From: Nitrobacter sp963807355
GTDB taxonomy: Bacteria; Pseudomonadota; Alphaproteobacteria; Rhizobiales; Xanthobacteraceae
Direction: 5' to 3'
DNA length: 64,000 nt
NCBI GenBank assembly: GCA_963807355.1
Contig: CAWEBX010000007.1
Span: 248,001 to 312,000, forward strand
Part shown: positions 11,109 to 22,035 of the stretch, in pieces
How positions within the stretch are numbered: the first letter of the stretch is position 1
How the letters are laid out: every line of letters starts with the position of its first letter
The notes under the pieces: model-generated
Seen by the model: only the letters and a program-made list of their open reading frames with translations
What the model was told of the DNA's origin: nothing
The model's database searches: none
Translations under genes and position numbers: made by a program

Positions 11109-11830
11109 TTAGTACGTGACCTCTTTGCCGCTGTTGACGTCGGTATAGGTTGTTGCCGAGGAGCTTCCTTCGGTCCGGTGCCGTAAGCGAAGTTCGGCGA
11201 CGGAGTCTGATAGCCCGTCGGCGGCTGCGTCAGTTTTTCCCGGTCCGGCTCACCCGTGAACGGTGCGGTCTCCGATTTGTTGCCGCCGAAAGATTCGCTG
11301 AGCTTGCCGGTGAAGCCGAGTTGCGAGGGGCTGAGCGACGGATTGTCGCTTTGCGGCTTGCCCGACTCTTCCGTCTCAGCCCGTCGTGTGGTGACGCCGG
11401 AACCACTCGGCGCGAGCTTGCTCGGCAAAATCGATTGTCCGCCTCCGAGGCGATGGCTTGTGGTTCTTGTTGGCGGCGACCGCCTCCTTGCGACGCTGAA
11501 CGTCGGGGTCCTTCGGCCAGTTCGGGTCCTTGACTTCGGCCGCGGCCGAGCCCGGCGGCGGCAGATTCGATGCTTCGGCGGAATCACCAGCGGCGACCGC
11601 TCGCGATACTCGATGCCTTGAGTTGTCCATGTTGGTGGCGCCGAGGCCGCTCATGAGGTTCTTGATGATTTTCTCCTCGAAGGTGGCGTTATCTCATCGT
11701 CCTGGGCACGGGCCATGCCGGACGACAGCACGATGGCGATACCCGCGGCAACGGCGGCGAGGCGAACGCCGCGCAGCAGCGTTCCCGAAGCCTCGAGCAC
11801 GTCCCAACCGTTCCGTTCGGTCTTGCGCAT
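11109..11830 (-). CDS. Exported hypothetical protein upstream of the M16 pair (frameshifted)
   Basis: Not recognised as a named family. It reads MRKTERNGWDVLEASG from ATG at 11830, with an AGGA at a good distance, followed by a hydrophobic segment (VRLAAVAAGIAIVLSSGMARAQ) typical of a signal peptide. The rest is low in hydrophobicity, rich in Pro, Ser, Asn and Lys, and probably disordered (NPSLSPSQLGFTGKLSESFGG). Frame changes near 11695, 11390 and 11150 must be bridged; the most plausible end is VTY at 11109. It lies between lspA and the M16 peptidases on the same strand and is likely part of their operon. Confidence 0.6.
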
Positions 11831-11911
11831 CACGTTCATCCTGTTCAGTTTTTTCGAGCGGATCGCAGCCAAAAGCCGCCGGCATTCCGAGCAAGTCCCT
11901 ATCGTCCCGGA

Positions 11912-12414
11912 TCAGGGCGCTTTTGCGGCGGATGTCCCGAGGAAGGAATCATACAGCAGGGCTATCACCCCGACAACGATCGCCACATCGGCAAGGTTGA
12001 ATACGTACCAGTTATAGGTTTTACCTGCGATCTGGACATGAAACAGGGCGAAATCCACCACCGCGCCATAGGCGAAGCGGTCGATGGCGTTGCCGATGGC
12101 GCCGCCGATGATGAGGCCGAGGCCAATTGTCGCCATAGCGGGTCTGCGACCGCGCCATCCAGATCGCCAGCAGGACCACCGCGACGGCCTTGATCGCGAG
12201 CAGGATCGCGGCGACCGCCGGGACTGTCGTTCTGGAACCAGCCATAGCTGATGCCGGTGTTCCAGGCCAGCACGAGGTCGAAGAACGGCGTGACGCTGAC
12301 GGCGCCACGGTGGCCGATATCGAACGCGAACAGAAGCCAGAGCTTGGACGCCTGATCGGCAATCAGCGCCGCGACGGCCGCAACGATGCCGGAGCGAATA
12401 ACCGCGGCGGTCAC
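11912..12414 (-). CDS. lspA: Lipoprotein signal peptidase (one frameshift)
   Basis: Aspartyl protease of the inner membrane that removes signal peptides from diacylglyceryl-prolipoproteins, acting after Lgt (present at 62 kb). Four hydrophobic segments are visible. The catalytic Asp pair lies in GNAIDRFAYGAVVDF and the family segment AWNTGISYGWF precedes it. GTG at 12414 overlaps the ileS stop (GTGTGA), the usual ileS-lspA arrangement. The frame changes between about 12150 and 12235, and the two halves together give the normal 167 codons. Confidence 0.9.
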
Positions 12415-15400
12415 ACGGTCACTCCCAGCGCCTTCCATTCCCGCAGCGCCTGCGCGTCGCGTGGCGACACGTCGGGATACTCCTTGTCGCTGCCGACGGT
12501 CGGCAGGATCTTCCACGATCGGGCGCACTTGGCCCCGGCAGCTTTCTCGATCACCACGGCCACGCCGGGGACGTTCGGCAAACGGAACGCGTCGGCCGGC
12601 GCGTCGCCCTCGCGCACTTCAAAGTTCGAAGTGATGCAGACCTCTGCAAGATCGACGTCGAACAACATGCCAAGCATCGCGCGGTCGGCGACATAGACAA
12701 TCGGCGAGGCTTCGAGCGAGGAGCCGATCCGCTTGGCGGCACGCTCAAGCTCCAGCGCGCCGGTGACGACGCTGCGCACCGCGCGGACGGTCTCCCATTT
12801 CGCAGCCAGGGCGTCGTCGCGAAAGTTGTCGAAGCTCTCCGGGAACAGTGTCAGATGCACCGACGGTTCTGCATCCGGCCGATATAGCCGCCACGCTTCT
12901 TCGGTCGTGAACGAGAGCACCGGCGCCAGCCATTTCAGGATTGAATCGCAAAGTTTGTCGATCACGGTCAGCGCGGCCTTGCGCGCCGTCGACGACGGCG
13001 GTTCGCAGTAAAGCGTGTCCTTGCGGATATCGAAATAGAACGCCGATAGTTCGGTGTTCATGAAAGCCGCGAGACTTGCGACCACCGTCTTGTAGTCGAA
13101 TTCCGCATAGGCCTTGCGCACCACGGCGCTCTGTTCTGCAAGCTGGTGCAGCATCAAGCGCTCGAGTTCGGGCATGTCGGAGATCGCAACGGCCTCGTCG
13201 CGATTGAAGTGATGCAGCGTGCCGAGCATCCAGCGAATTGTGTTGCGCAGCTTGCGATAGGTCTCAATGGTGTTCTTGAGAATTTCCGGACCGATGCGCT
13301 GATCGTCGGCATAATCCGTTGCGCAGACCCACAGCCGCAGGATGTCGGCACCGGAATCTCTGATGACTTTCTGAGGATCGACGGTGTTGCCGAGAGATTT
13401 GGACATCTTGCGGCCGTTCTCGTCGAGCGTGAAGCCGTGGGTCAGCACCACATCATAAGGCGCGCGGCCGCGGGTGCCGCAGCTTTCCAATAGCGATGAG
13501 TGAAACCAGCCGCGATGCTGGTCGCTGCCTTCCAGATACATCACGGTATCCTGGCCGCCGTCGACCTTGCGTTTGATGTCCTTGAGGCCCGGGAAGTGCA
13601 GGGGATCTTCCAGCACGAAAGCGTGCGTCGAGCCGGAGTCGAACCAGACGTCGAGAATGTCGTCGACCTTGCGCCAGTCCTCGTTGGCGCGCGATGCCCA
13701 GAAAACGCTCGCGCGCGCCATCGGTGTACCAGGCATCCGCGCCTTCCGTCTCGAAGGCGTCGGTGATGCGCTTGTTGACGGCGTCGTCGATCAGGATTTC
13801 GGCGGAGCCATCGCCCGTCTCGCGCACGAACACCGCGATCGGCACGCCCCAGGCGCGCTGGCGCGAGATCACCCAGTCGGGCCGGTTGGCGATCATGCCG
13901 GTGATGCGGTTCTGGCCGGCCGGCGGTACCCATTGGGTGACGCTGATTGCTTGCAATGCGCGGGCGCGCAGTGTGTCGCCGTGCTTCGCCTTGCCATTGT
14001 CAGCGATGTCCCGATCCATCGCGATGAACCACTGCGGCGTGTTGCGGAAGATCACCGGCTTCTTCGAGCGCCACGAATGCGGATATTGATGTTTCAAACG
14101 CCCACGGGCGAGCAGCATGCCGCGTTCGACCAGCGCCTTGATGACCGCCTCGTTGGCGTCGCCCTTGTTGCCCTTGTCGTCGATGACGCGCTTGCCTTCG
14201 AAACCCGGCGCCTGCGCGGTCAGCGCGCCGTTCTCGTCGACGGTATAGGGAATTGTCGAAATGATTCCGCGCGTCTCAAGCTCGCGCGCGTTGTGAGTCC
14301 AGATGTCGAAATCCTCGCGGCCGTGGCCGGGCGCGGTGTGGACGAAGCCGGTGCCGGTATCGTCGGTGACGTGATCGCCTTCCAGCAGCGGCACGGTGAA
14401 TTCGTAGCCGCCGGAAAAGCTTTTCAGCGGATGCGCGCACTCCACCGCATCCAACGTGTCGGCGGGAATGTCGCGAACTTTCTCGAATGCGGTAACGCGC
14501 GCCTGCTTGAACACGTCCTCGGCAAGTTTGTCCGCGAGGATCAGAAGATCACCGGTTTTCGCCCAGTTGTCGGCAGGTGCATCGGTGACCTTGTAAAGAC
14601 CATAGGCGATCTTGTTCGAGAAGCTGATGGCGCGGTTGCCCGGCAGCGTCCACGGCGTCGTGGTCCAGATCACCACGCTCGCTTGCGCCAGCGCGCCGTG
14701 CGCCGGCGAGGTCACCGGAAACTTCACCCACACCGTATCGCTGGTGTGGTCCTCATACTCGACCTCGGCTTCCGCCAGCGCCGTTTTCTCCACCACGCTC
14801 CACATCACCGGCTTGGAGCCGCGATAGAGCGTGCCATTAGCGGCGAACTTCATCAGTTCGCGCGCGATCTGCGCCTCGGCCGGATAGGTCATGGTGGCGT
14901 AGGGATGATCCCAGTCGCCGATAATGCCGAGACGCTTGAACTGTTCGCGCTGCACGTTCAGCCAGTTCTCCGCATAGGCGCGGCATTCCTTGCGAAACGC
15001 CACCATCGCTGCGGAGTCCTTGAAGTTCGGCTTCGTCTTGCCCTTGGAGCGGTAGTTCTCCTCCTCGATCTTCCATTCGATCGGCAGGCCGTGGCAGTCC
15101 CATCCCGGCACGTAGTTGGAATCATGCCCGAGCATCTGCTGGCTTCGGGTCACCACGTCCTTCAGGATCTTATTGAGCGCGTGGCCGATATGGATGTTGC
15201 CGTTGGCATAGGGCGGGCCATCGTGCAGCACGAATTTGGCGCGATCCTTCGCGGCCTTGCGGAGAAGTCCGAAGAGGTCGATGTCGGTCCAACGCTTCAG
15301 GATTTCCGGCTCGCGCTGCGGCAGCCCCGCGCGCATCGGAAATTCCGTCTGCGGCAGAAAGAGGGTTTTGGCGTAATCGGGGGCGTCGGCTTTCGCGGCG

Positions 15401-15423
15401 GATTTCTGCGACTTGTCGGACAT
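12411..15423 (-). CDS. ileS: Isoleucyl-tRNA synthetase (one frameshift)
   Basis: Class I synthetase charging tRNA-Ile. Shows HIGH at residues 78-81 (GNIHIGHALN), an intact CP1 editing domain region and KMSKS (NGRKMSKSLGNTVDP); total length is about 1004 codons, normal for alphaproteobacteria. The frame changes once near 13720 (DAFETEGADAWYTDGA to ASRANEDWRKVDDILDVW), almost certainly a sequence error in an essential gene. A large antisense open frame over the 5' two-thirds is codon-bias shadow. The stop overlaps the lspA start. Confidence 0.93.
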
Positions 15424-15598
15424 ATGGCTAGGCTTCTGGCTTTGGCTGAATGGCGCGGAGAAGTGGGGTGGTCCCGGTCTTGCGCCGAGCGAAGCTCAGG
15501 CGAAAGCCGGGCCGCTAATGCTTGGAATGGTGCGCCGCGCAAACATGGGAATGTCCATAGCAGTCAGCCGAGGGAATGGCAAAGCGCTGGGTCGTGAT

Positions 15599-16136
15599 TC
15601 AACTTCCGCTCCGGAGACGACGCGCAGGATTTCCCGCCACCGTCACGCCTGCTGCGACATCCCGCGTCACCACGCTGCCGGCGCCTATGACCGCTCCGTC
15701 GCCGATAGCGACGCCGGGAAGGATGATCGCGCCTCCGCCGATCCAGACATCGGAGCCAATTCGAACAGGCCTGCCGAACTCGAGCCCTTCGTGCCTTGTC
15801 TGAGCGTCACGAGGATGGTCGGCGGCATAGATCTGGGTCGCTGGACCGATCTGGGTGCGGTCACCGACCTTGACATGGACCACGTCGAGGATAACGCAGT
15901 TGAAATTGAGAAATACGCCGTCGCCAAGAAAGATATTGTAGCCGAAATCGCAGGAGAACGGAGGCCGGATCACGACGCCTGCGCCGACGCGGCCGAAGGT
16001 GCTGCGTGAGCAGTTCGTAGCGTTGGGCTTCCGGAAGCCCCATCGCCGCGTTGTAGCGCGCGAGCCATACGCTGTTCGCACCTTGCTCGGCCTGTATCTC
16101 GTGGTCGCCAGGGCGATACAGTTCGCCCGCGAGCAT
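15599..16136 (-). CDS. maa: Maltose/galactoside O-acetyltransferase-like hexapeptide transferase
   Basis: Left-handed beta-helix acetyltransferase of the Maa/NodL/LacA group, transferring acetyl from acetyl-CoA to a sugar. The N-terminal Mac domain reads MLAGELYRPGDHEIQAEQ; the hexapeptide coil includes FLGDGVFLNFNCVILD, IGGGAIILPGVAIGDGAVIGAGSVVT and the closing GNPARRL. The start at 16136 lies just after ribF (stop 16154) on the same strand. One frame change near 15995 splits the Mac domain from the beta-helix. The sugar substrate cannot be told from sequence. Confidence 0.83.
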
Positions 16137-16153
16137 CTTCTGCTTTTCGGTCT

Positions 16154-17149
16154 TCAGCCGATCTCTCCCAGCTTCGGAAATGCATCAGGGGCGGCGGCGA
16201 GCTGGGTTCGGCACGGGCGGCTGTCATCGTCCATTTGACGAACCAGTGCCTCGACACCATCAAACTTCAGTTCGTCGCGGATGAAGCCGATGAAGGCGAC
16301 GTCCAGCATGGTCCCGTAGAGGTCGCCCTGGAAGTCGAACACGAATACCTCGAGCAGCGGCGCGCCGTTGTCGAATGTCGGACGGCGGCCGAAGCTCGCA
16401 ACGCCGTCGAAGCGCCGGTGATCCTTTCCCTTGCCGCGGCCGACGCGCACGGCATAGATACCATGCTTGAGGCCGCAATCCTGATCGAGGCGGATGTTGG
16501 CGGTGGGATAGCCGAGGCTGCGGCCTCGCTTCTCGCCGTGGATCACCTCGCCGGTCACGAACCATGGCCCACCGAGCATCGCGGTGGCGTCCGCGATCCG
16601 GCCTTCCGCAAGCGCCATGCGGACGGCGCTGGACGAGACCGCGCGTTCGTCGATGTCGACAGGAGGCTGCACGTCCACCTCGATCCCGAGGCGCGGGGCC
16701 TCGCTGACAAGCAGGCTCGGCGATCCCACCCGGCCCTTGCCGAAACGGAAGTCGTATCCGACGGCGATGCCGCTGACTCCGAGGCGTTCGATCAGATCAT
16801 GGTGAATGAAATCTTGCGCTGTCGTGCCGGCCCGCGCGGCGTCGAAGGTCATGACCACGGCACCGTCGAGACCGGTGCCCGCCAAAAGCCGCAGCTTGTT
16901 GGTTTCGTCGGTCAGGCGAAACTGCGAGGCATTCGGACTGAAGAACTTCCGCGGGTGCGGCTCGAAGGTCACCGCGAAGGCAGGCTTTCCGCGGGAGCGG
17001 GCCATTTCGAACGCGGCTGCGATGACCGCGCGGTGGCCGAGGTGAACGCCATCGAAATTTCCCATTGCCACCACTCCTCCTTTAGGAATAGCGGCAGCGG
17101 GAGCGATATCGCGAATAATCGTAAATCCCGAGGCCATTATCGCGTTCAT
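16154..17149 (-). CDS. ribF: Bifunctional riboflavin kinase / FAD synthetase
   Basis: Makes FMN from riboflavin and FAD from FMN. The intact 331-residue protein has the nucleotidyltransferase domain first, with GNFDGVHLGH at 30-39, and the riboflavin-kinase domain second (KRGRSLGYPTANI, then FDFQGDLYGTMLDVAFIGFIRDE). Length and order match the family. It is followed by the acetyltransferase gene at 18 bp and is divergent from the CheY-like gene; the 246 bp between them must hold both promoters. Confidence 0.95.
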   Translation of the reverse strand: MNAIMASGFTIIRDIAPAAAIPKGGVVAMGNFDGVHLGHRAVIAAAFEMARSRGKPAFAVTFEPHPRKFFSPNASQFRLTDETNKLRLLAGTGLDGAVVMTFDAARAGTTAQDFIHHDLIERLGVSGIAVGYDFRFGKGRVGSPSLLVSEAPRLGIEVDVQPPVDIDERAVSSSAVRMALAEGRIADATAMLGGPWFVTGEVIHGEKRGRSLGYPTANIRLDQDCGLKHGIYAVRVGRGKGKDHRRFDGVASFGRRPTFDNGAPLLEVFVFDFQGDLYGTMLDVAFIGFIRDELKFDGVEALVRQMDDDSRPCRTQLAAAPDAFPKLGEIG

Positions 17150-17395
17150 TGAAGGGTTTCAGTGGCGGACCGTGACGTTGCGGCCGGATCGAAGTCAAGT
17201 CGGCTTGGCGTCCGGCGGCACCTTTCGAGCGGCCGGTTAACGCGCTGTTTAAGGGCTGGTGGTAATCATGACAGCGGACCCGCGAGGCGCAGTGACCGGC
17301 GGAAAATACCGGTGTTTGCTCTCGAGGATGGCCCGCTTCAGCGGGCTTTTGGCGATTTCGGCACACATAGAAAATCTGACGGCAGGGGGCTCGAG

Positions 17396-17791
17396 ATGGC
17401 GGTTGATTTGTCGATGTCTGTTCTGGTGGTGGATGATTACAACACCATGATCCGCATCATCCGGAATCTGCTCAAGCAGCTTGGTTTCGAGAATATCGAC
17501 GACGCCAGCGATGGTTCGGCGGCGCTGAACAAGATGCGCACCAAGAAGTACGGTCTCGTGATCTCCGACTGGAACATGGAGCCGATGACCGGCTACGACC
17601 TGCTCAAGGAAGTCCGTGCCGATGCCAATCTTGCGATGACGCCGTTTATCATGATCACGGCCGAGTCCAAGACCGAGAACGTCATCGCCGCCAAAAAGGC
17701 CGGTGTGAACAACTACATCGTCAAACCGTTCAACGCCGCGACGCTGAAGAACAAGATCGAAGCGGTATTTCCCGACAACGTCCCGGCGTAG
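17396..17791 (+). CDS. CheY-like single-domain response regulator
   Basis: Stand-alone receiver domain of 131 residues. The acidic pair is D13/D14, the phospho-acceptor D58 (in VISDWNMEPMTGYDLL), the switch Thr T88 and the invariant Lys K110 (YIVKPF). The WNMEP sequence after the phospho-Asp is the form found in chemotaxis CheY proteins. Upstream AGGGGG is placed correctly for the ATG at 17396. No chemotaxis genes are nearby, so its partner kinase is elsewhere. A small stem-loop (17831-17852) lies between it and the convergent HAD gene. Confidence 0.9.
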   Translation: MAVDLSMSVLVVDDYNTMIRIIRNLLKQLGFENIDDASDGSAALNKMRTKKYGLVISDWNMEPMTGYDLLKEVRADANLAMTPFIMITAESKTENVIAAKKAGVNNYIVKPFNAATLKNKIEAVFPDNVPA

Positions 17792-17860
17792 CGTTTCCGG
17801 CGAGCCCAGGTTTGCGATCAGAATACGTGCGACGCAGCGGCTTCGCCGCGTCCTGTTCGT

Positions 17861-18715
17861 CTACCATCTCAGCTCGCGCATCAGCGCCAGCGGCGGATGA
17901 CCGAACAGTTCCTTGACCGAGACCGGATCGAGCTGGTCGATGCCGGCGAATTCCTCGGAATGGATGCCGCGCGTCAGAAACAGCAGGTCGATGCCGAAGG
18001 CGTGCGCGCCCATGAGGTCGGTGCGTACGGAATCGCCAATGGCCAGCACCCGGTTTAACGGCGTGTCTTTGCCGCGCTGCTCTCGCGCCAAGGCCATGGC
18101 GCGCTCGTAGATCGGCCGGTGCGGTTTGCCGTAGAAGACCACCTCGCCACCGAGTTCGCGATAAAGTTCTGCGATGGCGCCGGCGCAATAGAGCAGCCGG
18201 TCGCCGCTTTGAACGACAATATCGGGATTGGCGCAGATCAGCGGCAGCTTGCGCTCGCGCGCCTGCATCATAAGGGCACGATAGTCCTCCGCGGTTTCGG
18301 TCTCGTCGTCGAAGGGGCCGGTACAGACGATGTAATCGGCGTGCTCGATCGGCGCGAATACCGGATCGAGGCCTTGGTGGATCGCGCTGTCGCGCTCAGG
18401 CCCCAGCCAGAAAATCGCCTTGGCCGGATGCTCTGCGACGAAGTTGCGCGTCAGGTCGCCGGAGGAAGCAATGCCATCGTAAGCATCGTCCGGAACTCCG
18501 AACTTGCGCAACTGCCGCTGCACTGCGTCGGCCGGGCGCGGCGCATTGGTGATAAAAATGACGGTGCCGCCCCGGCTGCGGAAGGTTTTCAGCGCGGAGC
18601 AGGCCTCGGAAAACGACATGACACCGTTGTGGACGACGCCCCAGACGTCGCAGAGCACGACATCCCTTTCGGCGGCGGGCTCGCGCAGATGATCGATAAA
18701 ACGAAGGGCAGTCAT
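17861..18715 (-). CDS. TIGR01459-family HAD-type hydrolase
   Basis: NagD-like HAD phosphatase of 284 residues, intact. Motif I is CDVWGVVHNG (D23 the nucleophile); motif II is FITNAPRP and the C-terminal motif is AIGDSVRTDLMGAHAFGID. The residue two after the nucleophile is Trp, not the usual Asp, as is characteristic of this subfamily. The substrate is unknown; NagD relatives hydrolyse sugar phosphates or nucleotides. It is convergent with the CheY-like gene and downstream of the EAL gene on the same strand. Confidence 0.86.
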   Translation of the reverse strand: MTALRFIDHLREPAAERDVVLCDVWGVVHNGVMSFSEACSALKTFRSRGGTVIFITNAPRPADAVQRQLRKFGVPDDAYDGIASSGDLTRNFVAEHPAKAIFWLGPERDSAIHQGLDPVFAPIEHADYIVCTGPFDDETETAEDYRALMMQARERKLPLICANPDIVVQSGDRLLYCAGAIAELYRELGGEVVFYGKPHRPIYERAMALAREQRGKDTPLNRVLAIGDSVRTDLMGAHAFGIDLLFLTRGIHSEEFAGIDQLDPVSVKELFGHPPLALMRELRW

Positions 18716-18814
18716 TGCAGTCGGATGCTTTCAGGCAGCGCCGCCAGCGCGAGCGTGCCAGGGCAGCGTTGCCGGTCACGCGAGACGAACGTTCGGGCTT
18801 GATCGCGTCAGTTT

Positions 18815-20183
18815 TCACGCGGTTCCGGCTTCACCCGGTCTGGCTGCGCTGTTGGCGCGCGACTTTGCCTTATCAGCTGGGTCCTCCGCCGCATCCTGGC
18901 GTAGCGGACGCGGCGCGGCGAACAGGAAACCCTGGCCAAAGCGAACGTTGTAGTCGAGCAGATCGACGACCGCCGCTTCGTCTTCGATCCGTTCCGCGAT
19001 CAGGTCGATGCCGAAGCGTCCCAGCAGATCGGATATGTCGGCCGGATGGATATCGGAGGTCGACGTTTGTTTCTGGTCCAGCAGGAGCGAGGCGGGCACC
19101 TTGATGAAGCGGACGCCGCGGTCGGCCAGTTCGCGCGGTTCAATTCGCAGGTTCGCTACATGGTCGACCGAGAACCTGTAGCCGAGCTGCGTCATCGCGG
19201 CAGACGTTTGCTTCCGGTGATGTCCGAGAGCGCGCAGCGTATCGTGCTTGAATTCGAGAATCAGCGAGGGGGCCAACGCACGATTGGCTTCGAGAATGTC
19301 GAGGCACTGCGCGAATGTGGTGGGGTTTCCGAGCGTCGCCAAGGCGACGTTGCAGAACAGGCCGGCATCCTTGTTGCGCGATTGAAGCCGCTGCAGAACT
19401 TGCATGCAGCGGAACAAGATCGTGTTGTCCAGTTGCCCCATCAGGCCCACAGCTTCGGCGGCTGGGATGAAATCGTCGGCTGCGAGGTATGCGCCACGGG
19501 CATTGCGCAGCCGCGTCATCGCTTCGTAGTAGCGCATCTTGCGTTGCGGAAGCGTAACGATCGGTTGCAGGAAGGTATCGATGCTGCCGGTCTCGATGGC
19601 GTTTTGATCGTCGCCAGGATCTGTGGTCGGCGGTCCGGCGCAGGGCTTGATGGCGGTCGGCGGCAATGCCGGGTGCAATCGCCGTCGCGAGGCGCTCACG
19701 GTCGTCGGGTCTCTCCGGTGTCACCGGTTCGACTGCGGGCGCGGCAGCGGCTGACGGCAAGTCGAGGCAGCTATGTCGTCATGGGCGGCGACCGAGGCGG
19801 CGAGCTGCTTGACCAGGCCGCCGAGTTCGTTGATTTCACCAAGCGCGGATTGAAGTCCGGATTGAATGCGGTCCTGAACCAGCGGAATTCGCCGAGGCAA
19901 TTTTGCTTTCGGCTGCCGCGAGGCGGCGTCCGAATTCGGAGACCTGGCGGGCAAGGTCGGCGACGCCCTGCGACAGATCGGCGATCTGGCCTTCGGCGTT
20001 GCTGCGGCCGCGTAACCGCATCGACACTGCGTTGTAGAGGATGAGGAAGGTCAGGACCGGCCAGCGCCACGATGGCTGACTTCCGACGCGCGCAGGCCCG
20101 TAAGCGAGTAGAGCACGATGCCGACCGAGGCGGAGACCAGCACCATGCAGATGAGCAACGAAAATCGTGGAAATACGGATCAT
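18815..20183 (-). CDS. Membrane-anchored degenerate EAL-domain protein
   Basis: The N-terminal part (about 20183-19836) has two hydrophobic segments (one reads FLILYNAVSMRLRGR) and then a helical, probably coiled-coil stretch (DLSQGVADLARQVSEFGRRLAAAESK). The C-terminal part (19650-18860) is an EAL domain: FLQPIVTLPQRKMRYYEAMTRL, FIPAAEAVGLMGQLDN, GFLFAAPRPLR. EAL itself reads EAM, and the metal-binding DDFG region is replaced by SVDHVANL, so phosphodiesterase activity is unlikely and a c-di-GMP-binding or protein-binding role is inferred. Frame changes near 20110, 19860 and 19720 make the N-terminus approximate. Confidence 0.72.
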
Positions 20184-20304
20184 CTGGCGTAAATGCTTCC
20201 GGCGTGGAGCGATCTGCGGCGCTTCCGGTCCCCCGCACTACCATTATTGCTGATTCGGCGGATGGGTCTTTCTGAAGTTGTCCGCCGAAAATCGGGCCGA
20301 TGGT

Positions 20305-21642
20305 TCAGGCGACGGCGCGAATCACCTTGGCGGTCTTTTCGATGATCTCGCCCACCTGATCGTCGCTGACGATCAACGGCGGGGTAAGTGCCAGCGTGTC
20401 GCCTGCGACGCGCATCATCAGATCGTAATCGTGGAACGCGGATCTCAGGGCTGCAAAGCCGCGGTCGCCCGGCCCGTTTTCGTTGGGGGCGAGCTCGATG
20501 CCCGCCGTGATGCCGACGGTGCGGATGTCCACCACGTTAGGTTCGTCGCGCAGGCTCATCACCGCGTCCGCGAACTTCGGTTCCAGGCCGCGAGCACGCT
20601 CGAACAGCTTTTCGTCGCGGTAAATATCGAGCGTGGCAAGCCCTGCGGCGCAGGCCAGCGGGTGCGCCGAATAGGTATAGCCGTGGAACAGCTCCACGGC
20701 ATTCGCCGGGCCGGTCATAAAGGCGTCGTGGATGGTGTCGCGCACCAGCACGCCGCCCATCGGGGCCGCGCCGTTCGTCACTCCCTTTGCAAAGGTGATC
20801 ATGTCGGGGAGCACGCCATAGCGCTCGGCGGCGAAGGCGTAACCGAGGCGTCCGAAGCCGGTGATGACTTCGTCGAAGATAAGGAGGATGCCGTGCTTCT
20901 GCGTGATCTCGCGCAGCCGCTTAAGATAGCCTTTCGGCGCGGGTAGCACGCCCGTCGACCCGGCCATCGGCTCCACGATCACGGCGGCGATGGTTTGGGC
21001 GCCGTGCAGATTGACGAGGCGCTCGAGCTCATCGGCAAGTTCCGCGCCCCATTGCGGTTCGCCTTTGCTGAAGGCCTGCTTGTCGCGGTTGTAGGTGGAT
21101 TGCAGATGGTCGACGCCGGTGAGCAGCGCGCCGAACATTTTGCGGTTGCTGACGATGCCGCCGACCGAAGTGCCGCCGAAGCCGACGCCATGATAGGCCC
21201 GCTCGCGGCCAATCAGGCGGATGCGGTTCCCCTGACCGTTGAGCTGGTGATAGGCCAGCGCGAGCTTCAACGCGGTGTCCGCGGCCTCCGATCCGGAATT
21301 GCAGAAGAATACGTGATCGAGCCCCTCCGGCGCGAGCTCGGCGATGCGGCTTGCCAGTTCAAAGGCCTGCGGAATGCCGAACTGGAACGGCGGCGCGAAG
21401 TCCAGCGCCTCGGCCTGTCTGGCGATCGCCGCCGCGATCTCGGCGCGGCCGTGACCGGCGTTGCAGCACCACATGCCGGCGGCGCCGTCGAGGATTTTGC
21501 GGCCGTCGGTGGTGATGTAGTGCATGTCTTTGGCACCGGCGAGCAGCCGCGGCGCCTTCTTGAAGGCGCGGTTAGCAGTGAACGGCATCCAGAACGCAGC
21601 AAGATCGTTCGGCACGTTGAGGGCAAGGCTCTTGTCTAACAT
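20305..21642 (-). CDS. Class III omega-aminotransferase (beta-alanine--pyruvate type)
   Basis: PLP-dependent transaminase of 445 residues, intact. Family segments: AAGMWCCNAGHGRAEI, the substrate/PLP loop FCNSGSEAADTALKLA, FDEVITGFGRLG, and the Schiff-base lysine in ITFAKGVTNGAAPMG. The MWCCNAGH sequence is typical of beta-alanine/omega-amino acid:pyruvate aminotransferases, so amino transfer from beta-alanine or similar omega-amines to pyruvate is the likely reaction. It stands alone, with nothing upstream on its strand for about 400 bp. Confidence 0.88.
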   Translation of the reverse strand: MLDKSLALNVPNDLAAFWMPFTANRAFKKAPRLLAGAKDMHYITTDGRKILDGAAGMWCCNAGHGRAEIAAAIARQAEALDFAPPFQFGIPQAFELASRIAELAPEGLDHVFFCNSGSEAADTALKLALAYHQLNGQGNRIRLIGRERAYHGVGFGGTSVGGIVSNRKMFGALLTGVDHLQSTYNRDKQAFSKGEPQWGAELADELERLVNLHGAQTIAAVIVEPMAGSTGVLPAPKGYLKRLREITQKHGILLIFDEVITGFGRLGYAFAAERYGVLPDMITFAKGVTNGAAPMGGVLVRDTIHDAFMTGPANAVELFHGYTYSAHPLACAAGLATLDIYRDEKLFERARGLEPKFADAVMSLRDEPNVVDIRTVGITAGIELAPNENGPGDRGFAALRSAFHDYDLMMRVAGDTLALTPPLIVSDDQVGEIIEKTAKVIRAVA

Positions 21643-22035
21643 CGGGGATCCCTCATTTTTTCAGCGCGTTGCGGATGATGTTCGGACCCCCGCCGCGCAA
21701 CATGCGTTGGTGGGCACTTCACTACGCTGCGCCTTCGGTGCCGACTCGAAGATTCGAAAGGACTGGAGCCAACTCAACAATTCCAGCGTGTTCAGGTTCA
21801 GAAATTTGCTTGCTTACAGCGAAAATGAACCGAACTTCTGAGCTTGAACCACCCTAGAACTTTTTGCGCGCCTCCGAAACGCAGTTTGCGTGATCGATCG
21901 CGTGCTGAAAATGCCGGGACATCTGCGGCGTCGTCAGGTGCCGGACGCGCGCTCGCGTTGCGGCCGACACATATATACTACTATTGATTGATATAATATT
22001 CACACACTTAATAGTCGTGCGGCTCAATAAGCCGC
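21643..22035 (+). other. Intergenic region between aminotransferase and tadE
   Basis: 393 bp between divergent genes. No convincing coding sequence; short open frames here lack family resemblance. The part nearest tadE (21960-22015) is markedly AT-rich (atatatactactattgatt and following), unlike the surrounding GC-rich DNA, and probably contains the tadEG promoter. No clear -35/-10 pair could be fixed by eye. Confidence 0.5.

Noticed and set aside
13567..15597. 676-codon open frame on the + strand
   Set aside because: Antisense to the clear ileS gene; typical GC-rich third-position shadow with His/Arg/Asp/Val-rich content and no family resemblance.
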